Positions 8,721-17,323 of a stretch of DNA of 64,000 nucleotides are shown here, piece by piece. The stretch is from assembly GCF_018614955.1 (NCBI RefSeq), contig NZ_JAGGNV010000066.1:1-64000 (forward strand), read 5' to 3'. The DNA comes from Variovorax paradoxus. Its GTDB lineage: Bacteria; Pseudomonadota; Gammaproteobacteria; Burkholderiales; Burkholderiaceae_C. The notes below the pieces were generated by a model. That model was given only the letters and a program-made list of their open reading frames with translations, did no database searches and was not told the origin of the DNA. The first letter of the stretch is position 1; each line of letters opens with the position of its first letter. The position numbers and the translations under genes were made by a program.

Positions 8721-9146
8721 TCAGCTGTCGTCGGGGTCCAGCGAGGCGCTCCAGCGGCTGTCCCAGTCGACGCGGCGCGCGTCGTCGAGTTCGCGCCGGT
8801 TGCGCTTGGTGGGCCGCCCCTGTTCGATGCTGAGCGCCGGCTCGCTGCCCATGCGGCGCTGCTCGCGTGCGGCCGCCTGCGCCGCCAGGCTCTCGGGCGT
8901 TTCTTCGTAGAGCTGCTGCGCCACCGGCGCCGGGCCGCGCTGGCCGCTGAGGCCGCGCACCAGGATGATGCGGGTCAGCGCGCCGAGCCGCATCGCCACC
9001 GTGTCGCCCACCTTCACCTCGCGCGAGGCCTTGGCCACGTCGCCGTTGACCTGCACGCGGTTCTTTCCGATCTCTTCGGCCGCGAGCGAGCGGGTCTTGA
9101 AGAAGCGTGCGGCCCAGAGCCACTTGTCGATGCGAAGTCGATCCAT
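8721..9146 (-). CDS. hslR: Heat-shock protein 15-like S4-domain RNA-binding protein
   Basis: 141-aa protein with an N-terminal S4 domain (RIDKWLWAARFFKTRSLAAEEI...GKNRVQVNG at residues 4-35) and a basic tail with RPTKRNRRELD, the usual Hsp15 architecture. In E. coli, Hsp15 binds stalled 50S subunits carrying nascent chains and helps recycle them. ATG at 9146 places the S4 motif at the N terminus. It lies only 5 bp from the end of tctE, reading in the same direction, so read-through from the two-component operon is possible. Confidence 0.88.
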   Translation of the reverse strand: MDRLRIDKWLWAARFFKTRSLAAEEIGKNRVQVNGDVAKASREVKVGDTVAMRLGALTRIILVRGLSGQRGPAPVAQQLYEETPESLAAQAAAREQRRMGSEPALSIEQGRPTKRNRRELDDARRVDWDSRWSASLDPDDS

Positions 9147-9151
9147 GTGCT

Positions 9152-10564
9152 TCAAGTATCGCGCGCCAGCGGGAGATGCACGACGGCATCCAGCCCGACA
9201 TGCTGTCCGCCGGCTTCCCGGTTGTCGAGCGCGATGCGCCCGTCCAGCGCGAGCACGATCTCGCGGCAGATCGCCAGCCCGAGTCCGGAGCCGCTGGCCA
9301 GGTCGCCGGCCGCGAAGGGCGCGAAGAGGCGCTGCCGCAATTCGTCGGAGACGCCGGGTCCGTCGTCGCGCACGCCGAGCACCGCCATCTCCCCCTCGGC
9401 ATGCACACGCACCGCGAGCGCGCCGCCGCGCGGGCTGTGCTTGATGGCGTTGTGCAGCAGGTTGCGCGCCAGTTCCTGCAGCATCCAGCGATGCGCGCGC
9501 ACCCACACCGGCGCGGCGTCGACCGAGAGCTCGAAGTCGAGCGCCTTGTCCGCCAGGAGCGGCGACACGTCGAGTGCGACCTGGCGCACCGCCTCGCCGA
9601 GCTCCAGCGTCACCGACTCGGGCTGCTGCCGCAGCTGCTCGACCTTGGCGAGCGAGAGCATCTGGTTGGCAAGCAGGGTCGCGCGCTCCACCGTTTCGCC
9701 GATCTCGTCCAGCGCCTGCGCGGTCGGCACGTCGCCGCGGCGCGCCGACTGCACCTGGGCCTTGAGCACGGCCAGCGGCGTGCGCAGCTGGTGCGCGCTG
9801 TCGCGCACGAAGCGCTTCTGGTGATCCAGCAAGCGCTGCAGCCGGCCCATGACGCGGGTGGTGGCGTCGACCATGGGACGCAGCTCGCGCGGCGCATCGG
9901 GCGCGTCGATCGGCGAGAGGTCGTCGGCGGCCCGGGCCTCGATGGCTTCGCCCAGCTGGCGCACCGGCCGGGTCGCGCGCTGCACCACGAACACGGTGAC
10001 GCCCGCGATCACCGCCAGCAGCACCAGCTGGCGCCAGAGCGTGTCGACCAGGAGCTTGCGCGCCAGCGTCTCGCGCAGCTCCAGCGTCTCGGCCACCTGC
10101 ACCACGGCCATGCCGCGCCCGCGCGCGCTCGCCACCGGCTGCAGCAGCACCGCCACGCGCACCGGCTGTTCGCGGAAGCGTGCATCGTAGAAGTCCACCA
10201 GCGCTGAGTAGGGCGGACGGTCCGGCAGCTTGCCGCGCCAGAAGGGCAGCTCGGCAAAGCCCGAGATCATTTCGCCGTCCTGCGCCGACACGCGATAGAA
10301 CATGCGGCTCTTGTTGTCGGCCTCGAAGGCTTCGAGCGCGGAGTAGGGAACGACGGCGCGCAGCGACGCGTCTTCGTCGTAGCCCTCCACGTCCAGCTGC
10401 TCGCCGATGGTCTTGGCCGAGGCGAGCAGCGTGCGGTCGTAGGCGGTGGTCGCGGCCGCGAGGCTCTGGCGGTAGAGGCTCACGCTGTTGATCACGATGA
10501 ACAGCGCGACCGGCGCCAGGATGCCGACCAGCAGCCTGGCGCGCAGCGAGAAGGGCCGGATCAT
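9152..10564 (-). CDS. tctE: Sensor histidine kinase TctE
   Basis: 470-aa inner-membrane kinase. Transmembrane segments are at about residues 9-30 and 177-195 around a periplasmic sensor domain; then HAMP-like residues, the H box FVRDSAHQLRTPLAVLK with His258, the N box NLLHNAIKHSP, and G boxes DDGPGV and GSGLGLAI. It belongs to the TctE/QseC group that senses tricarboxylates. Its start overlaps the tctD stop by 4 bp (ATGA), and the pair is divergent from tctCBA, which fits control of that transporter. Confidence 0.9.
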   Translation of the reverse strand: MIRPFSLRARLLVGILAPVALFIVINSVSLYRQSLAAATTAYDRTLLASAKTIGEQLDVEGYDEDASLRAVVPYSALEAFEADNKSRMFYRVSAQDGEMISGFAELPFWRGKLPDRPPYSALVDFYDARFREQPVRVAVLLQPVASARGRGMAVVQVAETLELRETLARKLLVDTLWRQLVLLAVIAGVTVFVVQRATRPVRQLGEAIEARAADDLSPIDAPDAPRELRPMVDATTRVMGRLQRLLDHQKRFVRDSAHQLRTPLAVLKAQVQSARRGDVPTAQALDEIGETVERATLLANQMLSLAKVEQLRQQPESVTLELGEAVRQVALDVSPLLADKALDFELSVDAAPVWVRAHRWMLQELARNLLHNAIKHSPRGGALAVRVHAEGEMAVLGVRDDGPGVSDELRQRLFAPFAAGDLASGSGLGLAICREIVLALDGRIALDNREAGGQHVGLDAVVHLPLARDT

Positions 10565-11241
10565 CGTTCTTCGCGCAGCAGATAGCCCAGGCCGCGCAGC
10601 GTCATCAAGGCGGCGCCGGTGCCCGCGAGCTTCTTGCGCAGCCGGTAGACGACGACCTCGATCGCTTCGTACTGCACGTCTGCCTCGCCGGGAAAGACCA
10701 GCTCGAACAGGCGCTCCTTGCTGACCGCGTGGCCCGGCTTGACCATCAGCGCCTTGAGCAGCGCGAGCTCGCGCGGCGTGAGCTCGAGCACCTCGGTACG
10801 GTGGTAGATCGCGCCGCTGTCGGCTTCGTAGCGCAGTCCGCCGATCTGCGGCAGCTGGGTCAAGGCTTCGGGCCCGGCGCTCTGGTGGCGCCGGTGCAGG
10901 GCGCGGATGCGCGCTTCGAGTTCGTCGAGGTCGAAGGGCTTGGGCAGGTAGTCGTCGGCGCCCGCGTTGAGGCCGACGACGCGGTCGCCGACCGTGCCGC
11001 GCGCGGTCAGGAGCAGCACCGGCGTGCGCAGGCCTTCGGCGCGTGCCTGGGCCAGCACCTGCAGGCCGTCGAGCTTAGGAAGGCTGAGGTCGAGCGCCAC
11101 CACATCGGGCTCGAGGGCACGCCATTGCGCGAGCGCGTCGGCGCCGTTGCCGCAAAGACGCACGTCGATCATGCGGCGCCCGAGCGTGCGCTGCAGCGTG
11201 GTTTGCATCGACGGATCGTCTTCGACTAGCAGCAGCTTCAT
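10561..11241 (-). CDS. tctD: Response regulator TctD (OmpR family)
   Basis: 226-aa regulator: receiver domain with acidic pocket DD at 8-9, phosphoacceptor Asp51 (ALDLSLPKLDGL) and Lys101 (LPKPFD), then an OmpR/PhoB winged helix from ~residue 130 (LELTPRELALLKALMVKPG...VQYEAIEVVVYRLRKKL...LRGLGYLL). ATG at 11241 gives the standard receiver start MKLLLVEDD; the frame stays open far upstream but only as antisense of tctCB. It is divergent from tctC across about 100 bp, so it probably binds there. Confidence 0.93.
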   Translation of the reverse strand: MKLLLVEDDPSMQTTLQRTLGRRMIDVRLCGNGADALAQWRALEPDVVALDLSLPKLDGLQVLAQARAEGLRTPVLLLTARGTVGDRVVGLNAGADDYLPKPFDLDELEARIRALHRRHQSAGPEALTQLPQIGGLRYEADSGAIYHRTEVLELTPRELALLKALMVKPGHAVSKERLFELVFPGEADVQYEAIEVVVYRLRKKLAGTGAALMTLRGLGYLLREER

Positions 11242-11343
11242 GGCCGGAATTTCGGTGTTTACCCCAGTGTGCCGGACAGCCAACTGACAGCGGGGCGGCG
11301 CATCATAGCGGGCGTTCAGCATCCCAGATCCAAGGAGACATGC

Positions 11344-12303
11344 ATGCGTCGAGATACCTTTCTGAAGTCCCTGGCCGCCCTGGCCGCCACCGGAGCCTTG
11401 CCACTCTCTGCCTGGGCCGGCCCCAACGTCAAGATGATGATCCCGGCCAATCCGGGCGGCGGTTGGGACACCACGGGGCGGGCGCTGGGCAAGGCCATGA
11501 CCGACAGCAAGCTGGCTGACACGGTCACCTACGACAACAAGGGCGGCGCCGCCGGCGCGCTGGGCCTGGCCCAGTTCGTCAACGGCTCCAAGGGCGACCC
11601 GAATGCGCTGATGGTGATGGGCGCCGTGATGCTGGGTGGCATCATCACCGGCAAGCCGCCGGTCAACCTCTCGCAGGCCACGCCGATCGCGCGCATCACG
11701 AGCGAATACAACGTGTTCGTGCTGCCGGCGAGCTCGCCGCTGAAGACCATGAAGGACGTGGTCGATCAGCTCAAGAAGGACCCGGGCAGCGTCAAGTGGG
11801 GCGGCGGCTCGCGCGGCTCCACCGAGCACATCGCTGCGGCCATGATCGCGCAGAAGGTGGGCGTCGATCCGTCCAAGATCAACTACGTTGCCTTCCGCGG
11901 CGGCGGCGAAGCCACGGCGGCCATCCTGGGCGGCAACGTCACGGTCGGCGGCAGCGGCTACAGCGAGTTCGCCGAGTACATCAAGACGGGCAAGATGCGC
12001 GCCATCGCCGTCACCTCCGGCACGCGCCTGCCCGGCAGCACCGTGCCGACGCTCAAGGAGCAGGGCATCGACGTCGAGATCGGCAACTGGCGCGGCGTCT
12101 ACGGCGCGCCCGGCATCACGGCCGAGCAGCGCAAGGCCCTGACCGACCTGGTGCTGGCCGCGATCAAGACGCCGACCTGGACCGAGGCGATGAAGAAGAA
12201 CGACTGGACGCCGGCCGTCTTGTCCGGCGAAGCCTTCGCCAAGTTCGTGGACGACGAGTTCGCGAGCCTGCGCGCGACGATGATCAAGTCCGGCATGGTC
12301 TGA
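11344..12303 (+). CDS. tctC: Tripartite tricarboxylate transporter solute-binding protein TctC
   Basis: 319-aa periplasmic receptor. Signal peptide MRRDTFLKSLAALAATGALPLSAWA, mature start GPNVKMMIPANPGGGWDTTGRAL as in Salmonella-type TctC (PANPGGGWD differs from the two orphan Bug proteins in this window). Ribosome site AAGGAG at 11332-11337 supports the ATG at 11344. It is followed by tctB and tctA, so this is the cognate receptor of a full TTT system, probably for citrate or a related tricarboxylate. Confidence 0.93.
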   Translation: MRRDTFLKSLAALAATGALPLSAWAGPNVKMMIPANPGGGWDTTGRALGKAMTDSKLADTVTYDNKGGAAGALGLAQFVNGSKGDPNALMVMGAVMLGGIITGKPPVNLSQATPIARITSEYNVFVLPASSPLKTMKDVVDQLKKDPGSVKWGGGSRGSTEHIAAAMIAQKVGVDPSKINYVAFRGGGEATAAILGGNVTVGGSGYSEFAEYIKTGKMRAIAVTSGTRLPGSTVPTLKEQGIDVEIGNWRGVYGAPGITAEQRKALTDLVLAAIKTPTWTEAMKKNDWTPAVLSGEAFAKFVDDEFASLRATMIKSGMV

Positions 12304-12384
12304 GCTCGCGCGTTCGCGAAAGCGCGGGGCGCGTCGCGCGGCGGCGTGCTCCTTTTTCCTTGACCCAACGCGAGGTCCAGAACA

Positions 12385-12945
12385 ATGTCCAACATCGACC
12401 CCTCCTCGAGCGGATACGCGTCGCTCGAGCCCCAATCGCCGCCGCCCGCCCTCTGGCCGCAGACGCTGGTCGGCGTCGGCATCCTCCTCGTCGGCCTGGC
12501 GCTCGGCTTCGGCGCGATCGGCATCTCGTCCGAGGCCGGCTACGGCGGCGTCGGTCCCAACTTCCTGCCCTGGCTGGTGTCGGTCGCACTCACCGTGTGC
12601 GGCGCCTGGATCATCTGGGAGTCGCGCACCGGCGGCTTCCGCGACATGGATGCGCCTTCCGGCGCGGTGCAGACCTACTGGAGCGGCTTCGCCTGGGTGA
12701 CGGCCGGGTTGCTGCTGAATGCGGCGCTGATCACCACCATCGGCTTCATCCTGAGCTGCGCGCTGTGCTACCTGCTGGCCGTGCAGGGCCTGCGGCGCGC
12801 CAACGGCCAGGCGGCCGTCAATGCGCCGCGCACCTGGATCACCGACATCGTGACCGGCCTCCTGATCTCGGCGCCGGTGTTCTGGCTCTTCACCAAGTTC
12901 CTGGCGATCAACCTGCCGGGCCTGACCACGACAGGCTGGATCTAG
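12385..12945 (+). CDS. tctB: Tripartite tricarboxylate transporter small membrane subunit TctB
   Basis: 186-aa inner-membrane protein with four hydrophobic segments (for example LVGVGILLVGLALGFGAIGI and WVTAGLLLNAALITTIGFIL) and the family feature GYGGVGPNFLPWLV after the first span. It pairs with TctA to form the secondary transporter. The 81-bp gap after tctC is GC-rich with short self-complementary stretches; tctA follows after 1 bp. Confidence 0.9.
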   Translation: MSNIDPSSSGYASLEPQSPPPALWPQTLVGVGILLVGLALGFGAIGISSEAGYGGVGPNFLPWLVSVALTVCGAWIIWESRTGGFRDMDAPSGAVQTYWSGFAWVTAGLLLNAALITTIGFILSCALCYLLAVQGLRRANGQAAVNAPRTWITDIVTGLLISAPVFWLFTKFLAINLPGLTTTGWI

Positions 12946-12946
12946 T

Positions 12947-14464
12947 ATGGAAATCTTCAATGCATTGATGCAGGGCTTCGCGCTCGCGATCACGCCCGTC
13001 AATCTGCTCTGGTGCCTGGTGGGCTGCGCCCTCGGCACGGCCGTCGGCGTGCTGCCCGGCATCGGCCCCGCGGTGGCGGTGGCGATGCTGCTGCCGATCA
13101 CCGGCAAGGTCGAGATCACGGCCTCGATGATCTTCTTCTCGGGCATCTACTACGGCGCCATGTACGGCGGCTCGACCACCTCCATCCTGCTCAACACCCC
13201 CGGTGAAACGGCGAGCATGGTGACGGCGATGGAAGGCAACAAGATGGCCAAGAGCGGCCGCGCCGGCGCTGCGCTGGCCACCGCTGCGATCGGCTCCTTC
13301 GTGGCCGGCACCATCGCCACCGTGGTCGTCACGCTGTTCGCGCCCTTCGTGGCCGACTTCGCCGTCCAGCTTGGGCCGCCCGAGTATTTCCTCTTGATGG
13401 TGCTGGCCTTCACGACGGTGAGCGCCGTGCTCGGCAAGAGCACGCTGCGCGGCATGACGGCGCTGTTCATCGGCCTGGCCGCCGGCTGCATCGGGCTCGA
13501 CCAGATCTCCGGCCAGGGGCGCTACACCGGCGGCATTCCCGAGCTGCTCGACGGCATCGAGATCGTGCTGGTCGCGGTCGGCCTGTTCGCGGTGGCCGAG
13601 GTGCTCTACGCGGTGCTCTACGAAGGCCGCGTGGTGGAAAGCCAGAACAAGCTGAGCCGCGTGCACATGACGGCGCGCGACTGGAAACGCTCGATCCCTG
13701 CCTGGCTGCGCGGCACCGCGATCGGCGCGCCCTTCGGCTGCATTCCGGCCGGCGGCACCGAGATTCCCACCTTCCTGAGCTACGCGACCGAGAAGAAGCT
13801 CGCCAAGGACGACGTCAAGGTCGAGTTCGGCACCAAGGGCGCGATCGAAGGCGTGGCCGGCCCCGAAGCCGCCAACAACGCGACCGTGACGGCCGCGCTG
13901 ATCCCGCTGCTCACCCTCGGCATCCCGACCTCGAACACCACCGCCATCCTGCTCGGCGCGTTCCAGAACTACGGCATCCAGCCCGGGCCGCAGCTCTTCA
14001 CCACCTCGGCCGCGCTGGTGTGGGCGCTGATCGCATCGCTCTACATCGGCAACGTGATGCTGCTGGTGCTGAACCTGCCGATGGTAGGCCTGTGGGTCAA
14101 GCTGCTCAAGATCCCGAAGCCGCAGCTCTATGCGGGCATCCTGATCTTCGCGACCGTGGGTGCCTACGGCATGCGCCAGAGCGCCTTCGACCTGGTGCTG
14201 CTCTACGGCATCGGCGTGATCGGCGTTCTCATGCGGCGCTTCGATTTCCCGACCGCGCCGGTGGTGGTCGGCATGATCCTGGGCCCGCTCGCCGAAGCGC
14301 AGCTGCGCAACGCGATGTCGATCGGCGAGGGCAGCGCGGCGGTGTTCTTCCAGCGGCCGATGTCGATCACGCTGGTCGTGGTCGTGCTTGCCGTGCTGAT
14401 CCTGCCGCGTGCGGCCAAGGCGATGTCGGATCGCAAGGGGCGGCGCGCGGGCGCTGCGGCTTGA
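12947..14464 (+). CDS. tctA: Tripartite tricarboxylate transporter large membrane subunit TctA
   Basis: 505-aa polytopic protein (about 11-12 spans) that forms the transport path. Conserved segments: VGVLPGIGPAVAVAMLLP, GIYYGAMYGGSTTSILLNTPGE, and the repeat in the second half GCIPAGGTEIPTFLSYATEKKL...GVAGPEAANNA and LLTLGIPTSNTTAILLGA. Usual family length. It is the last gene of tctCBA. Confidence 0.95.
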   Translation: MEIFNALMQGFALAITPVNLLWCLVGCALGTAVGVLPGIGPAVAVAMLLPITGKVEITASMIFFSGIYYGAMYGGSTTSILLNTPGETASMVTAMEGNKMAKSGRAGAALATAAIGSFVAGTIATVVVTLFAPFVADFAVQLGPPEYFLLMVLAFTTVSAVLGKSTLRGMTALFIGLAAGCIGLDQISGQGRYTGGIPELLDGIEIVLVAVGLFAVAEVLYAVLYEGRVVESQNKLSRVHMTARDWKRSIPAWLRGTAIGAPFGCIPAGGTEIPTFLSYATEKKLAKDDVKVEFGTKGAIEGVAGPEAANNATVTAALIPLLTLGIPTSNTTAILLGAFQNYGIQPGPQLFTTSAALVWALIASLYIGNVMLLVLNLPMVGLWVKLLKIPKPQLYAGILIFATVGAYGMRQSAFDLVLLYGIGVIGVLMRRFDFPTAPVVVGMILGPLAEAQLRNAMSIGEGSAAVFFQRPMSITLVVVVLAVLILPRAAKAMSDRKGRRAGAAA

Positions 14465-14559
14465 AGCTGCGGCGAGCCGGGCCGCCGGTCGGCTGACAAG
14501 CCGATCTGGCCATGGCACCATAGCCTTCCGCTGGCACCCGCCCAGCCGGGGGTGATGCG

Positions 14560-15630
14560 ATGCCGCTGAAACAGCAGATCCGCTTCTGCACCGCGCCCGA
14601 CGGCGTGCGGATCGCCTACGCGACGAGCGGCAAGGGGCCGCCTTTGCTGAAGGTCGGCAACTGGCTCTCGCACCTCGAGTTCGACCTCACCAGTCCGGTG
14701 TGGGGCCACGTGTTGGAGACGCTGTCGTCCGGGCACACGCTGGTGCGCTACGACCAGCGCGGCACCGGCCTGTCGGACCGCGAGGTCGAGCAGGTGAGCT
14801 TCGAGCTCTGGCTGCAGGACCTGGAGACCGTGATCGATGCCGCCGGTCTCGAACGCTTTCCGATGCTCGCGATCTCCCAGGGCGTCAGCCTGGCCATCGC
14901 CTACACGGCGCGCCATCCCGAGCGGGTGAGCGGCCTGGTGCTGCAGGGCGGCTATGCGCGCGGGCGCCGCAAGCGCGGCGGCGGGCGGGTGCTCGACGAG
15001 GAGTCCGAAACCCAGGCCAAGCTGATGGAGATCGGCTGGGGCCGCGCCGACACGGCTTTCCGCCAGTTCTTCACGAGCCAGTTTCTGCCCGAGGGGACGC
15101 CCGAGCAGCACCAGTGGTTCAACGAGCTCGCGCGCGTGTCGACCTCGCCCGCCAATGCGGCGCGCACCTTGCGCGTGTTCGACAGCATCGACGTGTCGGA
15201 CCTGCTGCCGCAGGTGCACTGCCCGACGCTGGTGCTGCATGCCACCGGCGATCTGCGCGTGCCTTTCGACGAGGGCCGCTTCATCGCGGGCGGCATCGCG
15301 CAAGCCCGCTTCGTTCCGTTGCACAGCGCGCACCACCTCATGCTCGCGCAGGACGAGGTCTGGCCGCGCTGGGTCGAGGAGGTGCGGGATTTCCTCGGCC
15401 ATGCAGGCCCGGCGGCGGACGACCCGGCGCTCGCGCGCCTGACCGCGCGCGAGCGCGAGGTGCTGGAACTCATCGCGCAGGGCCGCGACAACGCACAGGT
15501 GGCGGCGGCGCTGCAGCTCAGCGAGAAGACGGTGCGCAACCACATCACCAGCATCTTCGCCAAGCTGGAAGTCGAGAACCGGCCGCAGGCGATCGTGCTG
15601 GCGCGCAACGCCGGCCTGGGCCGCGGCTGA
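14560..15630 (+). CDS. Alpha/beta-hydrolase domain fused to LuxR-type DNA-binding domain
   Basis: 356-aa cytoplasmic protein. Residues 8-285 are an alpha/beta hydrolase: strand LVRYDQRGTGLSD, nucleophile elbow AISQGVS (Ser106; the first Gly of GxSxG is Ala), acid region VLHATGDLRVPFDEG and His near LHSAHHLML. Residues ~293-350 form a LuxR/GerE helix-turn-helix (LTAREREVLELIAQG...SEKTVRNHITSIFAKLEV). The hydrolase part may sense an ester or lactone ligand, or hydrolyse it, and so control DNA binding; this is inference. The next genes in the same direction, a ferritin-like di-iron protein and a DUF1127 protein, are likely targets by position. Confidence 0.88.
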   Translation: MPLKQQIRFCTAPDGVRIAYATSGKGPPLLKVGNWLSHLEFDLTSPVWGHVLETLSSGHTLVRYDQRGTGLSDREVEQVSFELWLQDLETVIDAAGLERFPMLAISQGVSLAIAYTARHPERVSGLVLQGGYARGRRKRGGGRVLDEESETQAKLMEIGWGRADTAFRQFFTSQFLPEGTPEQHQWFNELARVSTSPANAARTLRVFDSIDVSDLLPQVHCPTLVLHATGDLRVPFDEGRFIAGGIAQARFVPLHSAHHLMLAQDEVWPRWVEEVRDFLGHAGPAADDPALARLTAREREVLELIAQGRDNAQVAAALQLSEKTVRNHITSIFAKLEVENRPQAIVLARNAGLGRG

Positions 15631-15768
15631 CCCGACCCCGGACCGTGGCCCCAGGCTTTGCGCGCCGCGCGGCCCTGCGAATGCGCTTTCCGGGACCGTG
15701 GCCTCATGGCTGCGAAAGGTGCTTCCTCGAACAATGACCTCACCCCAACGAGTTCAAAGGAACCCACC

Positions 15769-16722
15769 ATGCAGTCCGCACACACCATGCCGTCCCCGGC
15801 AACAGCCTCCCCGCGCTATGCCCGCTGCATCGAGAACTCGAAGCGCATCCGCTGGGACATCGATCGCGATGTGATCCGCCAGCGCGAGTTCGGCGCTGCC
15901 GACAAGTTCCTGCCCGACGGGATGACGCTGCTGGAGGAGCGCCTCGCTTTCCTGAGCCCCGGCGAGCGGCGTTTCCTGAACCGGATCCAGGGCCGCACCT
16001 ACGCCAACATGTTCGGCCTGATCGAGCGCTTCGTCGGCGCCAAGATGCTCGAAGTGAGCCGCGACCATTGGTTCGGCGACCAGGTGGCGCTGGAGGCGCT
16101 GGTGCGCTTCACCGACGAGGAGCTCAAGCACCAGGAGCTGTTCCGCCGCATCGAGGGCCTGGCCGCGCGCTGCATGCCGGCCGGCTACCTGTTCGTGCCC
16201 GAGCCCAACACGGTGGCGCAGTTCGTGCTCGGCAAGTGCACCTGGGCCGTGCTCGCGCTGACCTGCGACGTCGAGCTCGTGACACAGGTGCACTACCGCG
16301 AGAGCATCGCCGTCGATGCCGAGATCTCGCCGCTTTTCAAGGACGTGTTCCTCTTCCACTGGAAGGAGGAGTCGCAGCATGCCGTGCTCGACGAGCTCGA
16401 GTGGCAGCGCGAGGACGCGAAGCTCACGCCGGAAGAACGCGATGCGGCCGTCGACGATCTCATCGCGCTGGTGGCCGGTGTCGACGGCCTGCTGCAGTTG
16501 CAGGCGCAAGCCGATTGCACCTACTTCATGGCCAACAAGCCGCAGGCCGGCGTGCTGGACGCGGGCGAGGTGGAGACGGTCCGCAACGCGCTGCTCGCGG
16601 CCTACCGTTGGCAGTACATCCACTCGGGCGTGGCGCAGGTGCGCTTCGGCGAGCTGCTGACGGGACTGATCACGCCGGCCCAGGGGCAGCGCATCCAGGG
16701 TGCACTGGCGGGGTTGCAATGA
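15769..16722 (+). CDS. Ferritin-like di-iron carboxylate protein
   Basis: 317-aa protein, largely helical, with a four-helix di-iron pattern: Glu86 in GLIERF, DEELKHQ (Glu118, His121), Glu169 in CDVELVTQVHYRE, and KEESQHA (Glu201, His204). Two ExxH motifs each preceded by an isolated Glu are the signature of ferritin-like oxidases and hydroxylases. There is no signal peptide. ATG at 15769 follows AAAGGAA. The stop overlaps the next gene's start (ATGA), so the two are translationally coupled. I cannot name the substrate; N-oxygenase, hydroxylase and oxidative-stress functions are all possible. Confidence 0.75.
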   Translation: MQSAHTMPSPATASPRYARCIENSKRIRWDIDRDVIRQREFGAADKFLPDGMTLLEERLAFLSPGERRFLNRIQGRTYANMFGLIERFVGAKMLEVSRDHWFGDQVALEALVRFTDEELKHQELFRRIEGLAARCMPAGYLFVPEPNTVAQFVLGKCTWAVLALTCDVELVTQVHYRESIAVDAEISPLFKDVFLFHWKEESQHAVLDELEWQREDAKLTPEERDAAVDDLIALVAGVDGLLQLQAQADCTYFMANKPQAGVLDAGEVETVRNALLAAYRWQYIHSGVAQVRFGELLTGLITPAQGQRIQGALAGLQ

Positions 16723-16922
16723 GCACGCTTCGGGCCAGGATCGCGGCCATGCTGGAGGCCTGGCCGCAGCGACGGCGCCGCGAGGAGTTCGAGCAACCGG
16801 GCGGCGCGGCCCTCCGTGATCTGGGGCTCTGCCGATCCGAGTACAGCTGCTACCGGGTCGCGTCGGCGTCGAAGGGCATCGTCGTCGAGCGGCGTCGCGT
16901 GGTGCCGCAGGACATGGGCTAG
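16719..16922 (+). CDS. Small DUF1127-like basic protein
   Basis: 67-aa product. An Arg-rich stretch (WPQRRRREEFEQPGG) leads into ALRDLGLCRSEYSCYR, matching the DUF1127/YjiS-type ending 'L-D-IGL-R-D'. Its ATG overlaps the TGA of the di-iron protein by 4 bp. Its TAG overlaps the stop of the convergent gene. Some DUF1127 proteins take part in phosphate or RNA-related regulation; the function here is unknown. Confidence 0.6.
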   Translation: MSTLRARIAAMLEAWPQRRRREEFEQPGGAALRDLGLCRSEYSCYRVASASKGIVVERRRVVPQDMG

Positions 16923-17284
16923 CGCGGCGCGGCGCGATCGGCCGGCAGCACGATGGTCGAGCGGCCGTCGCGCGACGGCACCGCATCGGAGCCGCTGGAG
17001 GGCGGAGGCGCGCCGGCCGGCGTGACGATCGTGGCGCGGCCGTCTGCGGAGGGCACGGTGACTTCCGCCGGCGGGCCACCGAGGGTGCGGTCCAGCGCGT
17101 TGCCGGCGGCGCGGATGCAGGCCTCGCGCGCCGGCGCCGCCAGCGTGCCGCTGTTGCAGGCGGCGATCTCTCGTTCGTAGCGCTGCCGGGCTTGCACGTC
17201 CTGTGCTGGCTGGGCGCTGGCGGCCGCGGCCGCCGCCAGCAGGGCCACACTCAACATCGCGGCGGGGATGCGGGTCGGGTTCAT
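16919..17284 (-). CDS. Small secreted protein with a duplicated 15-residue motif
   Basis: 121-aa protein with a Sec signal (AAMLSVALLAAAAAASAQ) and a mature part that begins with a short Cys-containing helical region (ERE-IAACNSGTL...REACIRAAGNALD) and ends with two near-copies of a motif: VPSADGRATIVTPAG and VPSRDGRSTIVLPAD. I recognise no domain. Start at ATG 17284 because the signal peptide begins there. It lies 39 bp before the RND efflux gene's end, same strand, so could be read from that operon. Confidence 0.6.
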   Translation of the reverse strand: MNPTRIPAAMLSVALLAAAAAASAQPAQDVQARQRYEREIAACNSGTLAAPAREACIRAAGNALDRTLGGPPAEVTVPSADGRATIVTPAGAPPPSSGSDAVPSRDGRSTIVLPADRAAPR

Positions 17285-17323
17285 GGCTTGCCTCCGTGTA
17301 AGGTCACGAGGCCCCATGCTGCC

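Noticed and set aside
10561..13146. An 861-codon frame in front of the response regulator
   Set aside because: Everything before MKLLLVEDD is antisense to tctC and tctB and rich in His/Arg/Gly, typical of shadow frames in GC-rich DNA.
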